Source of the DNA: Xylocopa sonorina | Lineage: Eukaryota; Arthropoda; Insecta; Hymenoptera; Apidae | Length of the DNA stretch: 64,000 nt | NCBI RefSeq assembly: GCF_050948175.1 | Contig: NW_027490097.1 | Location: 2,170,001-2,234,000, forward strand | Direction of reading: 5' to 3' | Shown here: positions 12,760 to 27,354 of the stretch, one piece after another | Layout: every line of letters starts with the position of its first letter | Numbering within the stretch: the first letter of the stretch is position 1 | Program-made: the position numbers and the translations under genes | The notes under the pieces: model-generated | Told to the model about the DNA's origin: nothing | The model's database searches: none | The model's input: the letters and a program-made list of their open reading frames with translations, nothing else

Positions 12760-12763
12760 ATAG
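12760..12763. repeat. Target-site duplication ATAG, right
   Basis: The second copy of the four bases at 11169-11172. Satellite sequence resumes immediately with CGATTG, in register with the monomer interrupted on the left. Confidence 0.9.
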
Positions 12764-15700
12764 CGATTGTAGATATCTACGTATCGAAGCAATAGTTTTC
12801 TAATGCTTCTTAAATCGTCATATCGCATCTCATATCTACGTTTCATGATAAGATATAATATTCATTGTGGAGTGTTATGTGTACCTCGTATTCACTTCGA
12901 AAGAATGTAAACGCGACACATCCTTGCAAGGTAGTAGCGTTTGCAAATGTCTACGAATCGAAGCAATAGAGATCAAATGATTCTTAAATAGTGTTATCGC
13001 ATCTCATTTCTATGTTTCATGATAAGATATAATTTTCATTGTGCAGTGTTATGTATACCTCGTACTCACATCAAAAGAATGTAAATGCGACAATACCTTG
13101 CTAGGAAATAGCGATTGCAGATGTCTACGTATCGTAGCAAAAGGGTTCTAATGCTTCTTAAATCGCCATATCGCATCTCATTTCTATGTTTCATGATTAA
13201 ATATAATATTCATTACGAGGCGCTATGTATTCCTCGTCTACACTTCAAATGACAGTAAATGCGACACTTCCTTGCTGGGAAATAGCATTTTCAGATGTCT
13301 ATGCATCGAAGCAATGGAGTTCTAGTGCTTCTAGAAACGCGAGACCGCAGCTCATTCCTATGTTTCATGATAAGATATAAAACTCATTGCGAAGTGTTAC
13401 GCATATCTCGTATACACTTGAAATGAATGAAAGTGCGAGACTTCCTTGCTTGGAAGTAGGGTTTGCAATTGTCTTCGTATTGAAGAAATAGAGTTCTAAT
13501 GCTTCTTGAAGCGCGATAAAACATCTCGTTTCCATGTTTCATGATAAGATATAATATTCATTGGGAAGTGATATGTACTCCTCGTATTCACTTGAAAGGA
13601 GTGTAAATGCGACACTTCCTTGCTAGGAAGTAGCGTTTAAAGATGTCTACGTATCGAAGCAATAGTTTTCTAATGCTTCTTAAATCGTCATATCGCATCT
13701 CATATCTACGTTTCATGATAAGATATAGTATTCATTGCGAAGTGTCATGTATACCTCCTATTCCTTTCAAAAGAATGTAAATACAACACTCCCTTGCTAG
13801 GAAGTAGTTTTGCAGATGTCTACGTATCGAAGCAATAGAGTTCTAATGCCTCTTAAATCGTCATACCGCATCTCATTTCTATGTTTCATGATATGATATA
13901 ATATTCATTGCGAAGTGTCATGTACACCTCGTATTCCTTTCAAAAGAATGTAAATGCGACACTTCCTTGCTAGGAAGTAGCGTTTACAGATGTCTACGTA
14001 TCGAACCAATAGTCTTATAAAGCGTCTTAAATCGCCATATTGCATCTCGTTTCTACGTTTCATGATATGATATAATATCCGTTGTGCAGTGTTATGTATA
14101 TCTCGTCTATACTTCAAATGAATGTAAACGCGACACTTAATTGCTAGGAAATAGCGTCTGCAGATGTCTACGTTTCGTGGCATTAGAGTTCTAATGCTTC
14201 TCAAAACGCGATACCGCTTCTCATTTCTATGTTTCATGATAATATATAATTTTCATTGCGAAGTGTTATGTATACCTCGTATCCAATTCAAAGGAAAGTA
14301 AACGCGACACTTCCTTGCCAGGAAATAGCGTTTGCAGATGTCTACGTATCGAAGAAATAGACATCTAATGCTTCATAAATCGCCAAATCGCATCTCATTC
14401 CTATGTTTCATGATAAGATATAATATTCATTGCGAAGTGTCATGTATACCTCGTATTCCTTTCAAAAGAATGTAAATGCGACACTTCTTTGCTAGGAAGT
14501 AGCGTTTGCAGATGTCTACGTATCGAAGCAATAGACATCTAATGCTTCATATATCGCCATATCGCATCTCATTTCTATGTTTCATGATAAGATATAATTT
14601 TCATTGTGCAGTGTTATGAATACCTCGTATTCACTTCAAAAGAATGTACATGCGACACTTCCTTGCTAGGAAGTAGCGTTTGCAGATGTCTACATATCGA
14701 AGCAATAGAGTTCTAATGCTTCTTAAATCGTCATATCGCATCTCATTTCTATGTTTCATGATAAGATATAATATTCATTGCGAAGTGTCATGTATACCTC
14801 GTATTCGTTTCAAAAGAATGTGAATGCGACACTTCCTTGCTAGGAAGTAGCTTTTGCAGATGTCTACGTATCGAAGCAATAGAGTTCTAACGCTTCTTAA
14901 ATCGCCATATCGCTTATCATTTCTATGTTTCATGATAATATATAATATTCACTGCGAAGTGTCATGTATACCTCGCATACACTTCAAATGAATGTAAATG
15001 CGACACTTCCTTCCTAGGAAATAGCGTTTGCAGATGTCTACGTATCGAAGCAATAGTGTTCTAATCCTACTTAAATCGTCATATCGCATCACATTTCTAT
15101 GTTTCATGATAAGATATAATATTCATTGCGATGTGTCATGTATACCTCGTATTCCTTTCAAAAGAATGTAAATGCGACACATCCTTGCTAGGAAATAGCG
15201 TTTGCAGATGTCTACGTATCGAAGCAATAGGGTTCTAAATCTTTCTAATTCGCGATATCGCATCTCATTTCTATGTTTCATGATAAGATATAATATTCAT
15301 TGTGGAGTGTTATGTATACCTCGTATTCGTTTCAAAAGAATGTAAATGCGACACTTCCTTGCTATTAAATAGCGCTTGCAGATTTCTACGTATCGCAGCA
15401 ATAGAGTTCTAATACTTTTTAACAAGCGTCATCGCAGCTCACTCCTATGTTTCATTATAAGAAATAATATTCAATGTGCAATGTTATGTATACCTCGTAT
15501 TCACTTCAAAGGAATGTAAATGGGACACATCCTTGCTAAGAAATAGCGTTTGCAGATGTCTCCGCATCGAAGCGATAGAGTTCTAATGCTTCTTAAATCT
15601 CGATATCGCATCTCAATTCTATGTTTCGTGATAAGGCATAATATTCATTGTGGAGTGTCATGTATACCTTGTATTCATTTCAAAAGTATGTAAATGCGAC

Positions 15701-18479
15701 TCGTCCTCGCAAGGTAGTAGCGTTTGCAGATGTCTACGAATCGAAGCAATAGAGATCAAATACTTCTTAAATAGCGATATCGCATCTCATTCCTATGTTT
15801 CATGGTAAGATATAATATTCATTGTGGAGTGTTATGTATACCTCGTTTTCACATCAGAAGAATGTAAGTGCGACGTTTCCTTGCTAGGAAATAGCGTTTG
15901 CAGTTGCCTACGTATCGTAGCAATAGAGTTCTAACCCTTCTTAAAACTCGATATCGCATGTCATTTCCATGTTTCATGATAAGTTATAACATTCATTGCG
16001 AAGTGTCATGTATACCTTGTATTCACTTCAAAAGAATGTAAATGCGACACTTCCTTGCAAGGTAGTAGCGTTTGCACACTTCTACGAATCGAAGCAATAG
16101 AGATCAAATGCTTCTTATATAGCGATATCGCATCTCATTTCTGTGTTTCATGATAAGATATAATATTCATTGCGAAGTGTCATGTATACCTCGCATACAC
16201 TTAAAATGAATGTAAATGCGACACTTCCCTCCTTGGAAATAGCGTTTGCAGATGTCTACGTATCGAAGCAATAGACATCTAATGCTTCATAAATCGCCAT
16301 ATCGCATCGCATTTCTATGTTTCATGATAAGATACAATATTCATTTTGCAGTGTTATGAATACCTCGTATTCACTTGAAAAGAATGTAAATGCGACACTT
16401 CCTTGCTAGGAAATAGCGTTTGCATGTGTCTATGTATCGTAGCAATAGTGCTCTAATGCTTCATAAATCGCCATATCGCATCTCATTTCTATGTTTCATG
16501 GTGAGATATAATATTCATTGTGCAGTGTCATGTACACCTCGCATACACTTGAAAAGAATGTAATTGCGACACTTCCTTGCTAGGAAATAGCGATTGCAGA
16601 TATCTACATATCGAAGCAATAGTTTTCTAATGCTTCTTAAATCGCCATATCGCATCTCATTTCTATGTTTCATGATAAGATATAATATTCAATGTGCAGT
16701 GTTATGAATATTTCGTATTCACTTCAAAAGAATGTAAATGCGACACTTCCTTGCTAGGCTATAGCGTTTGCAGATGTCTACGTATCGAAGAAATAGATTT
16801 CTAAAGCTTGCTAATACGCGATATCGCATCTCATATCTACGTTTCATGACAAGATATAATATTCACTGCGAAGTGTCATGTATACCTCGTACTCCTTTCA
16901 AAAGAATGTAAATGCGACACTTCCTTGCTAGGAAATAGCGTTTGCAGATGTCTACGTATCGAAGCAATAGATTTCTAATGCTTCTTAAATCGCCATATCG
17001 CATCTCATTTCTATGTTTCATGATAGGATATAATATTCATTGCGAAGTGTCATGTATACCTCGTATTCCCTTCGGAAGAATGTAAATGCGACACTTCCTT
17101 GCTAGGAACTAGCATTGGCAGATGTCTACGTATCGAAGCAATAGAGTTCTAATCCTTCTCAAAAAGCGATATCGCATCTCATTCCTGTGTTTCATGATAA
17201 GATATAATATTCAATGTGCAGTGTTATGTACTCCTCGTATTCACTTCAAAAGAAGGTAAATGCGACAATACCTTGCTAGGAAATAGCGTTTGCAGATGTC
17301 TCCGTAACGAAGAAATAGTGTTCTGATACTTCTTAAATCGCGATATCGCATCTCATTTCTATGTTTCGTGATATGATATAATATTCATTGCGAAGTGTCA
17401 TGTGTACTTCGTATTCCTTTCAAAAGAATGTAAATACGACACTTCCTTGCTCGGAAATAGCGTTTGCAGATGTCTACGTATCGAAGCAATAGTGTTCTAA
17501 TGCTTCTTAAATCGTCATATCGCATCTCATTTCTATGTTTCATGATAGGATATAATATTCATTGCGAAGTGTCATGTATACCTCGTATTCACTTCAAAAG
17601 AAAGTAAATGCGACACTTCCTTGCTAGGAAGTAGCGTTTGCAGATGTCTACGTATCGATGCAATAGGGATCTAATGCTTCTTAAATCGCCATATCGCATC
17701 TCATTTCTATGATTCATGATAATATATAATATTCACTGCAAAGTGTCCTGTATACCTCGCATACACTTCAAATGAGTGTAAATGCGACACTTCCTTGCTA
17801 GGAAATAGCGTTTGCAGATGTCTACGTATCGAAGCAATAGAGTTCTATTGCTTCTTAAATCGCGATATCGCATCTCATTTCTATGTTTCATGATAAGATA
17901 TATTATTCATTGTGCTGTGTTATGTATACCTCGTATCCACTTGAAAAGAATGTAAGTGCGACACTTCCTTGCTAGGAAGTAGCGTTTGCAGATGTGTACG
18001 TACCGAAGCAATAGAGTTCTAATGCTTCTTATATCGTCATATCGCATTTCATTTCTATGTTTCATGATAGGATATAATATTCATTGCGAAGTGTCATGTA
18101 TACCTCGTATTTCTTTCAAAAGAATGTAAATGCGACACTTCCTTGCTAGGAAATAGCGTTGGCAGTTGTCTACGTATCCAAGCAATAGAGTTCTAATGCT
18201 TCTCAAAAAGCGATATCGCATCTCATTCCTATGTTTCATGATAAGATATAATATTCAATGTGCAGTGTTATGTACCCCTCGTATTCACTTCAAAAGAAAG
18301 TAAATGCGACAATACCTTGCTAGGAAATAGCGTTTGCAGATGTCTCCCTATCGAAGAAATAGATTTCTAATGCTTCTTAAATCGCGATATCGCATCTCAT
18401 TCCTATGTTTCGTGATATGATATAATATTCATTGTGCAGTGTTATGTATACCTCGTATTCACTTGAAAAGAATGTAAAT
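12764..18479 (+). repeat. Diverged satellite stretch without long duplications
   Basis: About 33 monomers with many private substitutions and small indels, for example around 13200-13560 and 15400-15540. I see no long near-identical block within it. Toward its right end (from about 17.5 kb) monomers increasingly resemble those of the neighbouring amplified region. It is read as an older or less homogenised edge. Confidence 0.6.
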
Positions 18480-21400
18480 GCGGTACTTCCTTGCTAGGAA
18501 GTGGCGTTTGCAGATGTCTACATATCGAAGCAATAGAGTTCTAATGCTTCTTAAATCGTCATATCGCATCTCATATCTACGTTTCATGATAAGATATAAT
18601 ATTCATTGCGAAGTGTCATGTATACCTCGTATTCCTTACAAAAGAATGTAAATGCGACACTTCCTTGCTAGGAAGTAGCGTTTGCAGATGTCTACGTATC
18701 GAGGCAATAGTGTTCTAATGCTTCTTAAATCGCGATATCGCATATCATTTCTATGTTTCATGATAAGATATAATATTCAATGTGCAGTGTTATGTACACC
18801 TCGTATTCACTTCAAAAGAAAGTAAATGCGACACTTCCTTGCTAGGAAGTAGCGTTTGCAGATGTCTACGTATCGAAGCAATAGGGATCTAATGCTTCTT
18901 AAATCGCCGAATCGCTTCTCATTTCTATGTTTCATGATAATATATAATATTCACTGCAAAGTGTCATGTATACCTCGCATACACTTCAAACGAATGTAAA
19001 TGCGACACTTCCTTGCTAGGAAATAGCGTTTGCAGATGTCTACGTATCGAAGCAATAGAGTTCTAATGCTTCTTATATCGCGAAATCGCATCTCATTTCT
19101 ATGTTTCATGATAAGATATAATATTCATTGTGCAGTGTTATGTATACCTCGTATCCACTTGAAAAGAATGTTAACGCGACACTTCCTTGCTAGGAAATAG
19201 CGTTTGCAGATGTCCAGGTATCGAACCAATAGTGTTCTAATGCTTCTTAAATCGCGATATCGCATCTCATTTCTATGTTTCATGATAAGATAGAATATTC
19301 ATTGTGCAGTGTTATGTATTCCTCGTATTCACTTGAAAAGACTGTAAATGCGACACTTCCTTGCTAGGAAGTAGCGTTAGCAGATGTCTACGTACCGAAG
19401 CAATGGAGTTCTAATGCTTCTTAAATCGTCATATCGCATCTCATTTCTATGTTTCATGATAAGATATAATATTCATTGCGAACTATCTTGTATACCACGC
19501 ATTCCTTTCAAAAGAATGTAAATGCGACACTTCCTTGCTAGGAAATAGCGTTGGCAGATGTCTACGTATCGAAGCAATAGTATTCTAATGCTTCTTAAAT
19601 AGACATACCGCATCTCATATCTACGATTCATGATAAGATAAAATATTCATTGCGAAGGGTCATTTATACCTCGTTCTCCTTTCAAAAGAATGTAAATGCG
19701 ACACTACCTTGCTTGGAAATAGCGTTGGCAGATGTCTACGTACCGAAGAAATAGTGTTCTAATGCTTTTTAAATCGCGATATCGCATCTCATTTCTATGT
19801 TTCGTGATAAGATATAATATTCATTGCGAAGTGTAACGTATACCTAGTATTCCTTTCAAAAGAATGTAAATGCGACACTTCCTTGCTAGGAAAGAGCGTT
19901 GGCAGATGTCTACGTATCGAAGCAATAGAGTTCTAATGCTTCTTAAATAGCGATATCGCATCTCATTCCTATGTTTCGTGATATGATATAATATTCATTG
20001 TGCAGTGTTATGTATACCTCGTATTCACTTGAAAAGAATGTAAATGCGATACTTCCTTGCTAGGAAGTGGCGTTTGCAGATGTCTACATATCGAAGCAAT
20101 AGAGTTCTAATGCTTCTTAAATCGTCATATCGCATCTCATATCTACGTTTCATGATAAGATATAATATTCATTGCGAAGTGTCATGTATACCTCGTATTC
20201 CTTACAAAAGAATGTAAATGCGACACTTCCTTGCTAGGAAGTAGCGTTTGCAGATGTCTACGTATCGAGGCAATAGTGTTCTAATGCTTCTTAAATCGCG
20301 ATATCGCATATCATTTCTATGTTTCATGATAAGATATAATATTCAATGTGCAGTGTTATGTACACCTCGTATTCACTTCAAAAGAAAGTAAATGCGACAC
20401 TTCCTTGCTAGGAAGTAGCGTTTGCAGATGTCTACGTATCGAAGCAATAGGGATCTAATGCTTCTTAAATCGCCGAATCGCTTCTCATTTCTATGTTTCA
20501 TGATAATATATAATATTCACTGCAAAGTGTCATGTATACCTCGCATACACTTCAAATGAATGTAAATGCGACACTTCCTTGCTAGGAAATAGCGTTTGCA
20601 GATGTCTACGTATCGAAGCAATAGAGTTCTAATGCTTCTTATATCGCGAAATCGCATCTCATTTCTATGTTTCATGATAAGATATAATATTCATTGTGCA
20701 GTGTTATGTATACCTCGTATCCACTTGAAAAGAATGTTAACGCGACACTTCCTTGCTAGGAAATAGCGTTTGCAGATGTCCAGGTATCGAACCAATAGTG
20801 TTCTAATGCTTCTTAAATCGCGATATCGCATCTCATTTCTATGTTTCATGATAAGATAGAATATTCATTGTGCAGTGTTATGTATTCCTCGTATTCACTT
20901 GAAAAGACTGTAAATGCGACACTTCCTTGCTAGGAAGTAGCGTTAGCAGATGTCTACGTACCGAAGCAATGGAGTTCTAATGCTTCTTAAATAGCGATAT
21001 CGCATCTCATTCCTATGTTTCGTGATATGATATAATATTCATTGTGCAGTGTTATGTATACCTCGTATTCACTTGAAAAGAATGTAAATGCGATACTTCC
21101 TTGCTAGGAAGTGGCGTTTGCAGATGTCTACATATCGAAGCAATATAGTTCTAATGCTTCTTAAATCGTCATATCGCATCTCATATCTACGTTTCATGAT
21201 AAGATATAATATTCATTGCGAAGTGTCATGTATACCTCGTATTCCTTACAAAAGAATGTAAATGCGACACTTCCTTGCTAGGAAGTAGCGTTTGCAGATG
21301 TCTACGTATCGAGGCAATAGTGTTCTAATGCTTCTTAAATCGCGATATCGCATATCATTTCTATGTTTCATGATAAGATATAATATTCAATGTGCAGTGT

Positions 21401-24400
21401 TATGTACACCTCGTATTCACTTCAAAAGAAAGTAAATGCGACACTTCCTTGCTAGGAAGTAGCGTTTGCAGATGTCTACGTATCGAAGCAATAGGGATCT
21501 AATGCTTCTTAAATCGCCGAATCGCTTCTCATTTCTATGTTTCATGATAATATATAATATTCACTGCAAAGTGTCATGTATACCTCGCATACACTTCAAA
21601 TGAATGTAAATGCGACACTTCCTTGCTAGGAAATAGCGTTTGCAGATGTCTACGTATCGAAGCAATAGAGTTCTAATGCTTCTTATATCGCGAAATCGCA
21701 TCTCATTTCTATGTTTCATGATAAGATATAATATTCATTGTGCAGTGTTATGTATACCTCGTATCCACTTGAAAAGAATGTTAACGCGACACTTCCTTGC
21801 TAGGAAATAGCGTTTGCAGATGTCCAGGTATCGAACCAATAGTGTTCTAATGCTTCTTAAATCGCGATATCGCATCTCATTTCTATGTTTCATGATAAGA
21901 TAGAATATTCATTGTGCAGTGTTATGTATTCCTCGTATTCACTTGAAAAGACTGTAAATGCGACACTTCCTTGCTAGGAAGTAGCGTTAGCAGATGTCTA
22001 CGTACCGAAGCAATGGAGTTCTAATGCTTCTTAAATCGTCATATCGCATCTCATTTCTATGTTTCATGATAAGATATAATATTCATTGCGAACTATCTTG
22101 TATACCACGCATTCCTTTCAAAAGAATGTAAATGCGACACTTCCTTGCTAGGAAATAGCGTTGGCAGATGTCTACGTATCGAAGCAATAGTATTCTAATG
22201 CTTCTTAAATAGACATACCGCATCTCATATCTACGATTCATGATAAGATAAAATATTCATTGCGAAGTGTCATTTATACCTCGTTCTCCTTTCAAAAGAA
22301 TGTAAATGCGACACTACCTTGCTTGGAAATAGCGTTTGCAGATGTCTACGTACCGAAGAAATAGTGTTCTAATGCTTTTTAAATCGCGATATCGCATCTC
22401 ATTTCTATGTTTCGTGATAAGATATAATATTCATTGCGAAGTGTAACGTATACCTAGTATTCCTTTCAAAAGAATGTAAATGCGACACTTCCTTGCTAGG
22501 AAAGAGCGTTGGCAGATGTCTAAGTATCGAAGCAATAGAGTTCTAATGCTTCTTAAATAGCGATATCGCATCTCATTCCTATGTTTCGTGATATGATATA
22601 ATATTCATTGTGCAGTGTTATGTATACCTCGTATTCACTTGAAAAGAATGTAAATGCGATACTTCCTTGCTAGGAAGTGGCGTTTGCAGATGTCTACATA
22701 TCGAAGCAATAGAGTTCTAATGCTTCTTAAATCGTCATATCGCATCTCATATCTACGTTTCATGATAAGATATAATATTCATTGCGAAGTGTCATGTATA
22801 CCTCGTATTCCTTACAAAAGAATGTAAATGCGACACTTCCTTGCTAGGAAGTAGCGTTTGCAGATGTCTACGTATCGAGGCAATAGTGTTCTAATGCTTC
22901 TTAAATCGCGATATCGCATCTCATTTCTATGTTTCATGATAAGATATAATATTCAATGTGCAGTGTTATGTACACCTCGTATTCACTTCAAAAGAAAGTA
23001 AATGCGACACTTCCTTGCTAGGAAGTAGCGTTTGCAGATGTCTACGTACCGAAGCAATAGGGATCTGATGCTTCTTAAATCGCCGAATCGCTTCTCATTT
23101 CTATGTTTCATGATAATATATAATATTCACTGCAAAGTGTCATGTATACCTCGCATACACTTCAAATGAATGTAAATGCGACACTTCCTTGCTAGGAAAT
23201 AGCGTTTGCAGATGTCTACGTATCGAAGCAATAGAGTTCTAATGCTTCTTATATCGCGATATCGCATCTCATTTCTATGTTTCATGATAAGATATAATAT
23301 TCATTGTGCAGTGTTATGTATACCTCGTATCCACTTGAAAAGAATGTTAACGCGACACTTCCTTGCTAGGAAATAGCGTTTGCAGATGTCCAGGTATCGA
23401 AGCAATAGTGTTCTAATGCTTCTTAAATCGCGATATCGCATCTCATTTCTATGTTTCATGATAAGATAGAATATTCATTGTGCAGTGTTATGTATTCCTC
23501 GTATTCACTTGAAAAGAATGTAAATGCGACACTTCCTTGCTAGGAAATAGCGTTTGCAGATGTCTACGTATCGAAGCAATAGGTTTCTAATGCTTCTTAA
23601 ATCGCCATATCGCATCTCATTTCTATGTTTCATGATAGGATATAATATTCAATGCGAAGTGTCATGTATACCTCGTATTCACTTCAAAAGAAAGTAAATG
23701 CGACACTTCCTTGCTAGGAAGTAGCGTTTGCAGATGGCTACGTATCGATGCAATAGGGATCTAATGCTTCTTAAATCGCCATATCGCTTCTCATTTCTAT
23801 GATTCATGATAATATATAATATTCACTGCAAAGTGTCATGTATACCTCGCATACACTTCAAATGAGTGTAAATGCGACACTTCCTTGCTAGGAAATAGCG
23901 TTTGCAGATGTCTACGTATCGAAGCAATAGAGTTCTAATGCTTCTTAAATCGCGATATCGCATCTCATTTCTATGTTTCATGATAAGATATATTATTCAT
24001 TGTGCTGTGTTATGTATACCTCGTATCCACTTGAAAAGAATGTAAGTGCGACACTTCCTTGCTAGGAAGTAGCGTTTGCAGATGTCTACGTACCGAAGCA
24101 ATAGAGTTCTAATGCTTCTTAAATCGCGACATCGCATCTCATTTCTATGTTTCATGATAAGATATAATATTCAATGTGCAGTGTTATGTACTCCTCGTAT
24201 TCACTTCAAAAGAAAGTAAATGCGACAATACCTTGCTAGGAAATAGCGTTTGCAGATGTCTCCGTAACGAAGAAATAGTGTTCTGATACTTCTTAAATCG
24301 TCATATCGCATCTCATATCTACGTTTCATGATAAGATATAATATTCATTGCGAAGTGTCATGTATACCTCGTATTCCCTTCAGAAGAATGTAAATGCGAC

Positions 24401-27354
24401 ACTTCCTTGCTAGGAACTAGCGTTGGCAGATGTCTACGTATCGAGGCAATAGAGTTCTAATCCTTCTCAAAAAGCGATATCGCATCACATTCCTATGTTT
24501 CATGATAAGATATAATATTCAATGTGCAGTGTTTTGTACTCCTCGTATTCACTTCAAAAGAAAGTAAATGCGACACTTCCTTGCTAGGAAGTAGCGCTTG
24601 CAGATGTCTACGTATCGAAGCAATAGGGATCTAATGCTTCTTAAATCGCCGAATCGCTTCTCATTTCTATGTTTCATGATAATATATAATATTCACTGCA
24701 AAGTGTCATGTATACCTCGCATACACTTCAAATGAATGTAAATGCGACACTTCCTTGCTAGGAAATAGCGTTTGCAGATGTCTACGTATCGAAGCAATAG
24801 AGTTCTAATGCTTCTTATATCGCGAAATCGCATCTCATTTCTATGTTTCATGATAAGATATAATATTCATTGTGCAGTGTTATGTATACCTCGTATCCAC
24901 TTGAAAAGAATGTTAACGCGACACTTCCTTGCTAGGAAATAGCGTTTGCAGATGTCCAGGTATCGAACCAATAGTGTTCTAATGCTTCTTAAATCGCGAT
25001 ATCGCATCTCATTTCTATGTTTCATGATAAGATAGAATATTCATTGTGCAGTGTTATGTATTCCTCGTATTCACTTGAAAAGACTGTAAATGCGACACTT
25101 CCTTGCTAGGAAGTAGCGTTAGCAGATGTCTACGTACCGAAGCAATGGAGTTCTAATGCTTCTTAAATCGTCATATCGCATCTCATTTCTATGTTTCATG
25201 ATAAGATATAATATTCATTGCGAACTATCTTGTATACCACGCATTCCTTTCAAAAGAATGTAAATGCGACACTTCCTTGCTAGGAAATAGCGTTGGCAGA
25301 TGTCTACGTATCGAAGCAATAGTATTCTAATGCTTCTTAAATAGACATACCGCATCTCATATCTACGATTCATGATAAGATAAAATATTCATTGCGAAGT
25401 GTCATTTATACCTCGTTCTCCTTTCAAAAGAATGTAAATGCGACACTACCTTGCTTGGAAATAGCGTTTGCAGATGTCTACGTACCGAAGAAATAGTGTT
25501 CTAATGCTTTTTAAATCGCGATATCGCATCTCATTTCTATGTTTCGTGATAAGATATAATATTCATTGCGAAGTGTAACGTATACCTAGTATTCCTTTCA
25601 AAAGAATGTAAATGCGACACTTCCTTGCTAGGAAAGAGCGTTGGCAGATGTCTACGTATCGAAGCAATAGAGTTCTAATGCTTCTTAAATAGCGATATCG
25701 CATCTCATTCCTATGTTTCGTGATATGATATAATATTCATTGTGCAGTGTTATGTATACCTCGTATTCACTTGAAAAGAATGTAAATGCGATACTTCCTT
25801 GCTAGGAAGTGGCGTTTGCAGATGTCTACATATCGAAGCAATAGAGTTCTAATGCTTCTTAAATCGTCATATCGCATCTCATATCTACGTTTCATGATAA
25901 GATATAATATTCATTGCGAAGTGTCATGTATACCTCGTATTCCTTACAAAAGAATGTAAATGCGACACTTCCTTGCTAGGAAGTAGCGTTTGCAGATGTC
26001 TACGTATCGAGGCAATAGTGTTCTAATGCTTCTTAAATCGCGATATCGCATCTCATTTCTATGTTTCATGATAAGATATAATATTCAATGTGCAGTGTTA
26101 TGTACACCTCGTATTCACTTCAAAAGAAAGTAAATGCGACACTTCCTTGCTAGGAAGTAGCGTTTGCAGATGTCTACGTACCGAAGCAATAGGGATCTGA
26201 TGCTTCTTAAATCGCCGAATCGCTTCTCATTTCTATGTTTCATGATAATATATAATATTCACTGCAAAGTGTCATGTATACCTCGCATACACTTCAAATG
26301 AATGTAAATGCGACACTTCCTTGCTAGGAAATAGCGTTTGCAGATGTCTACGTATCGAAGCAATAGAGTTCTAATGCTTCTTATATCGCGATATCGCATC
26401 TCATTTCTATGTTTCATGATAAGATATAATATTCATTGTGCAGTGTTATGTATACCTCGTATCCACTTGAAAAGAATGTTAACGCGACACTTCCTTGCTA
26501 GGAAATAGCGTTTGCAGATGTCCAGGTATCGAAGCAATAGTGTTCTAATGCTTCTTAAATCGCGATATCGCATCTCATTTCTATGTTTCATGATAAGATA
26601 GAATATTCATTGTGCAGTGTTATGTATTCCTCGTATTCACTTGAAAAGACTGTAAATGCGACACTTCCTTGCTAGGAAGTAGCGTTAGCAGATGTCTACG
26701 TACCGAAGCAATGGAGTTCTAATGCTTCTTAAATCGTCATATCGCATCTCATTTCTATGTTTCATGATAAGATAAAATATTCATTGCGAAGTGTCATTTA
26801 TACCTCGTACTCCTTTCAAAAGAATGTAAATGCGACACTTCCTTGCTAGGAAATAGCGTTTGCAGATGTCTACGTATCGAAGCAATAGATTTCTAATGCT
26901 TCTTAAATCGCCATATCGCATCTCATTTCTATGTTTCATGATAGGATATAATATTCATTGCGAAGTGTCATGTATACCTCGTATTCACTTCAAAAGAAAG
27001 TAAATGCGACACTTCCTTGCTAGGAAGTAGCGTTTGCAGATGGCTACGTATCGATGCAATAGGGATCTAATGCTTCTTAAATCGCCATATCGCTTCTCAT
27101 TTCTATGATTCATGATAATATATAATATTCACTGCAAAGTGTCATGTATACCTCGCATACACTTCAAATGAGTGTAAATGCGACACTTCCTTGCTAGGAA
27201 ATAGCGTTTGCAGATGTCTACGTATCGAAGCAATAGAGTTCTAATGCTTCTTAAATCGCGATATCGCATCTCATTTCTATGTTTCATGATAAGATATATT
27301 ATTCATTGTGCTGTGTTATGTATACCTCGTATCCACTTGAAAAGAATGTAAGTG
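18480..27354 (+). repeat. Higher-order repeat region built on a 9-monomer (1566-bp) unit
   Basis: Diagnostic variants recur at fixed distances. GATAGAATATTC is found near 19289, 20855, 21899, 23465, 25031 and 26597, giving spacings of 1566, 1044, 1566, 1566 and 1566. The GCG(A/G)TACTTCC variant occurs at 18480, 20046, 21090, 22656 and 25788, giving 1566, 1044, 1566 and 3132. All spacings are whole multiples of 174 (6, 9 or 18 monomers). The marker CAGATGGCTA at 23731 and 27037 adds a 19-monomer relation (3306 bp). Units are almost identical by eye, implying recent amplification. Confidence 0.88.

Noticed and set aside
12464..12763. Plus-strand 99-codon frame in the solo LTR
   Set aside because: Antisense to the conserved U3 frame and dominated by the 27-bp repeat; no similarity to anything in the full element on that strand.
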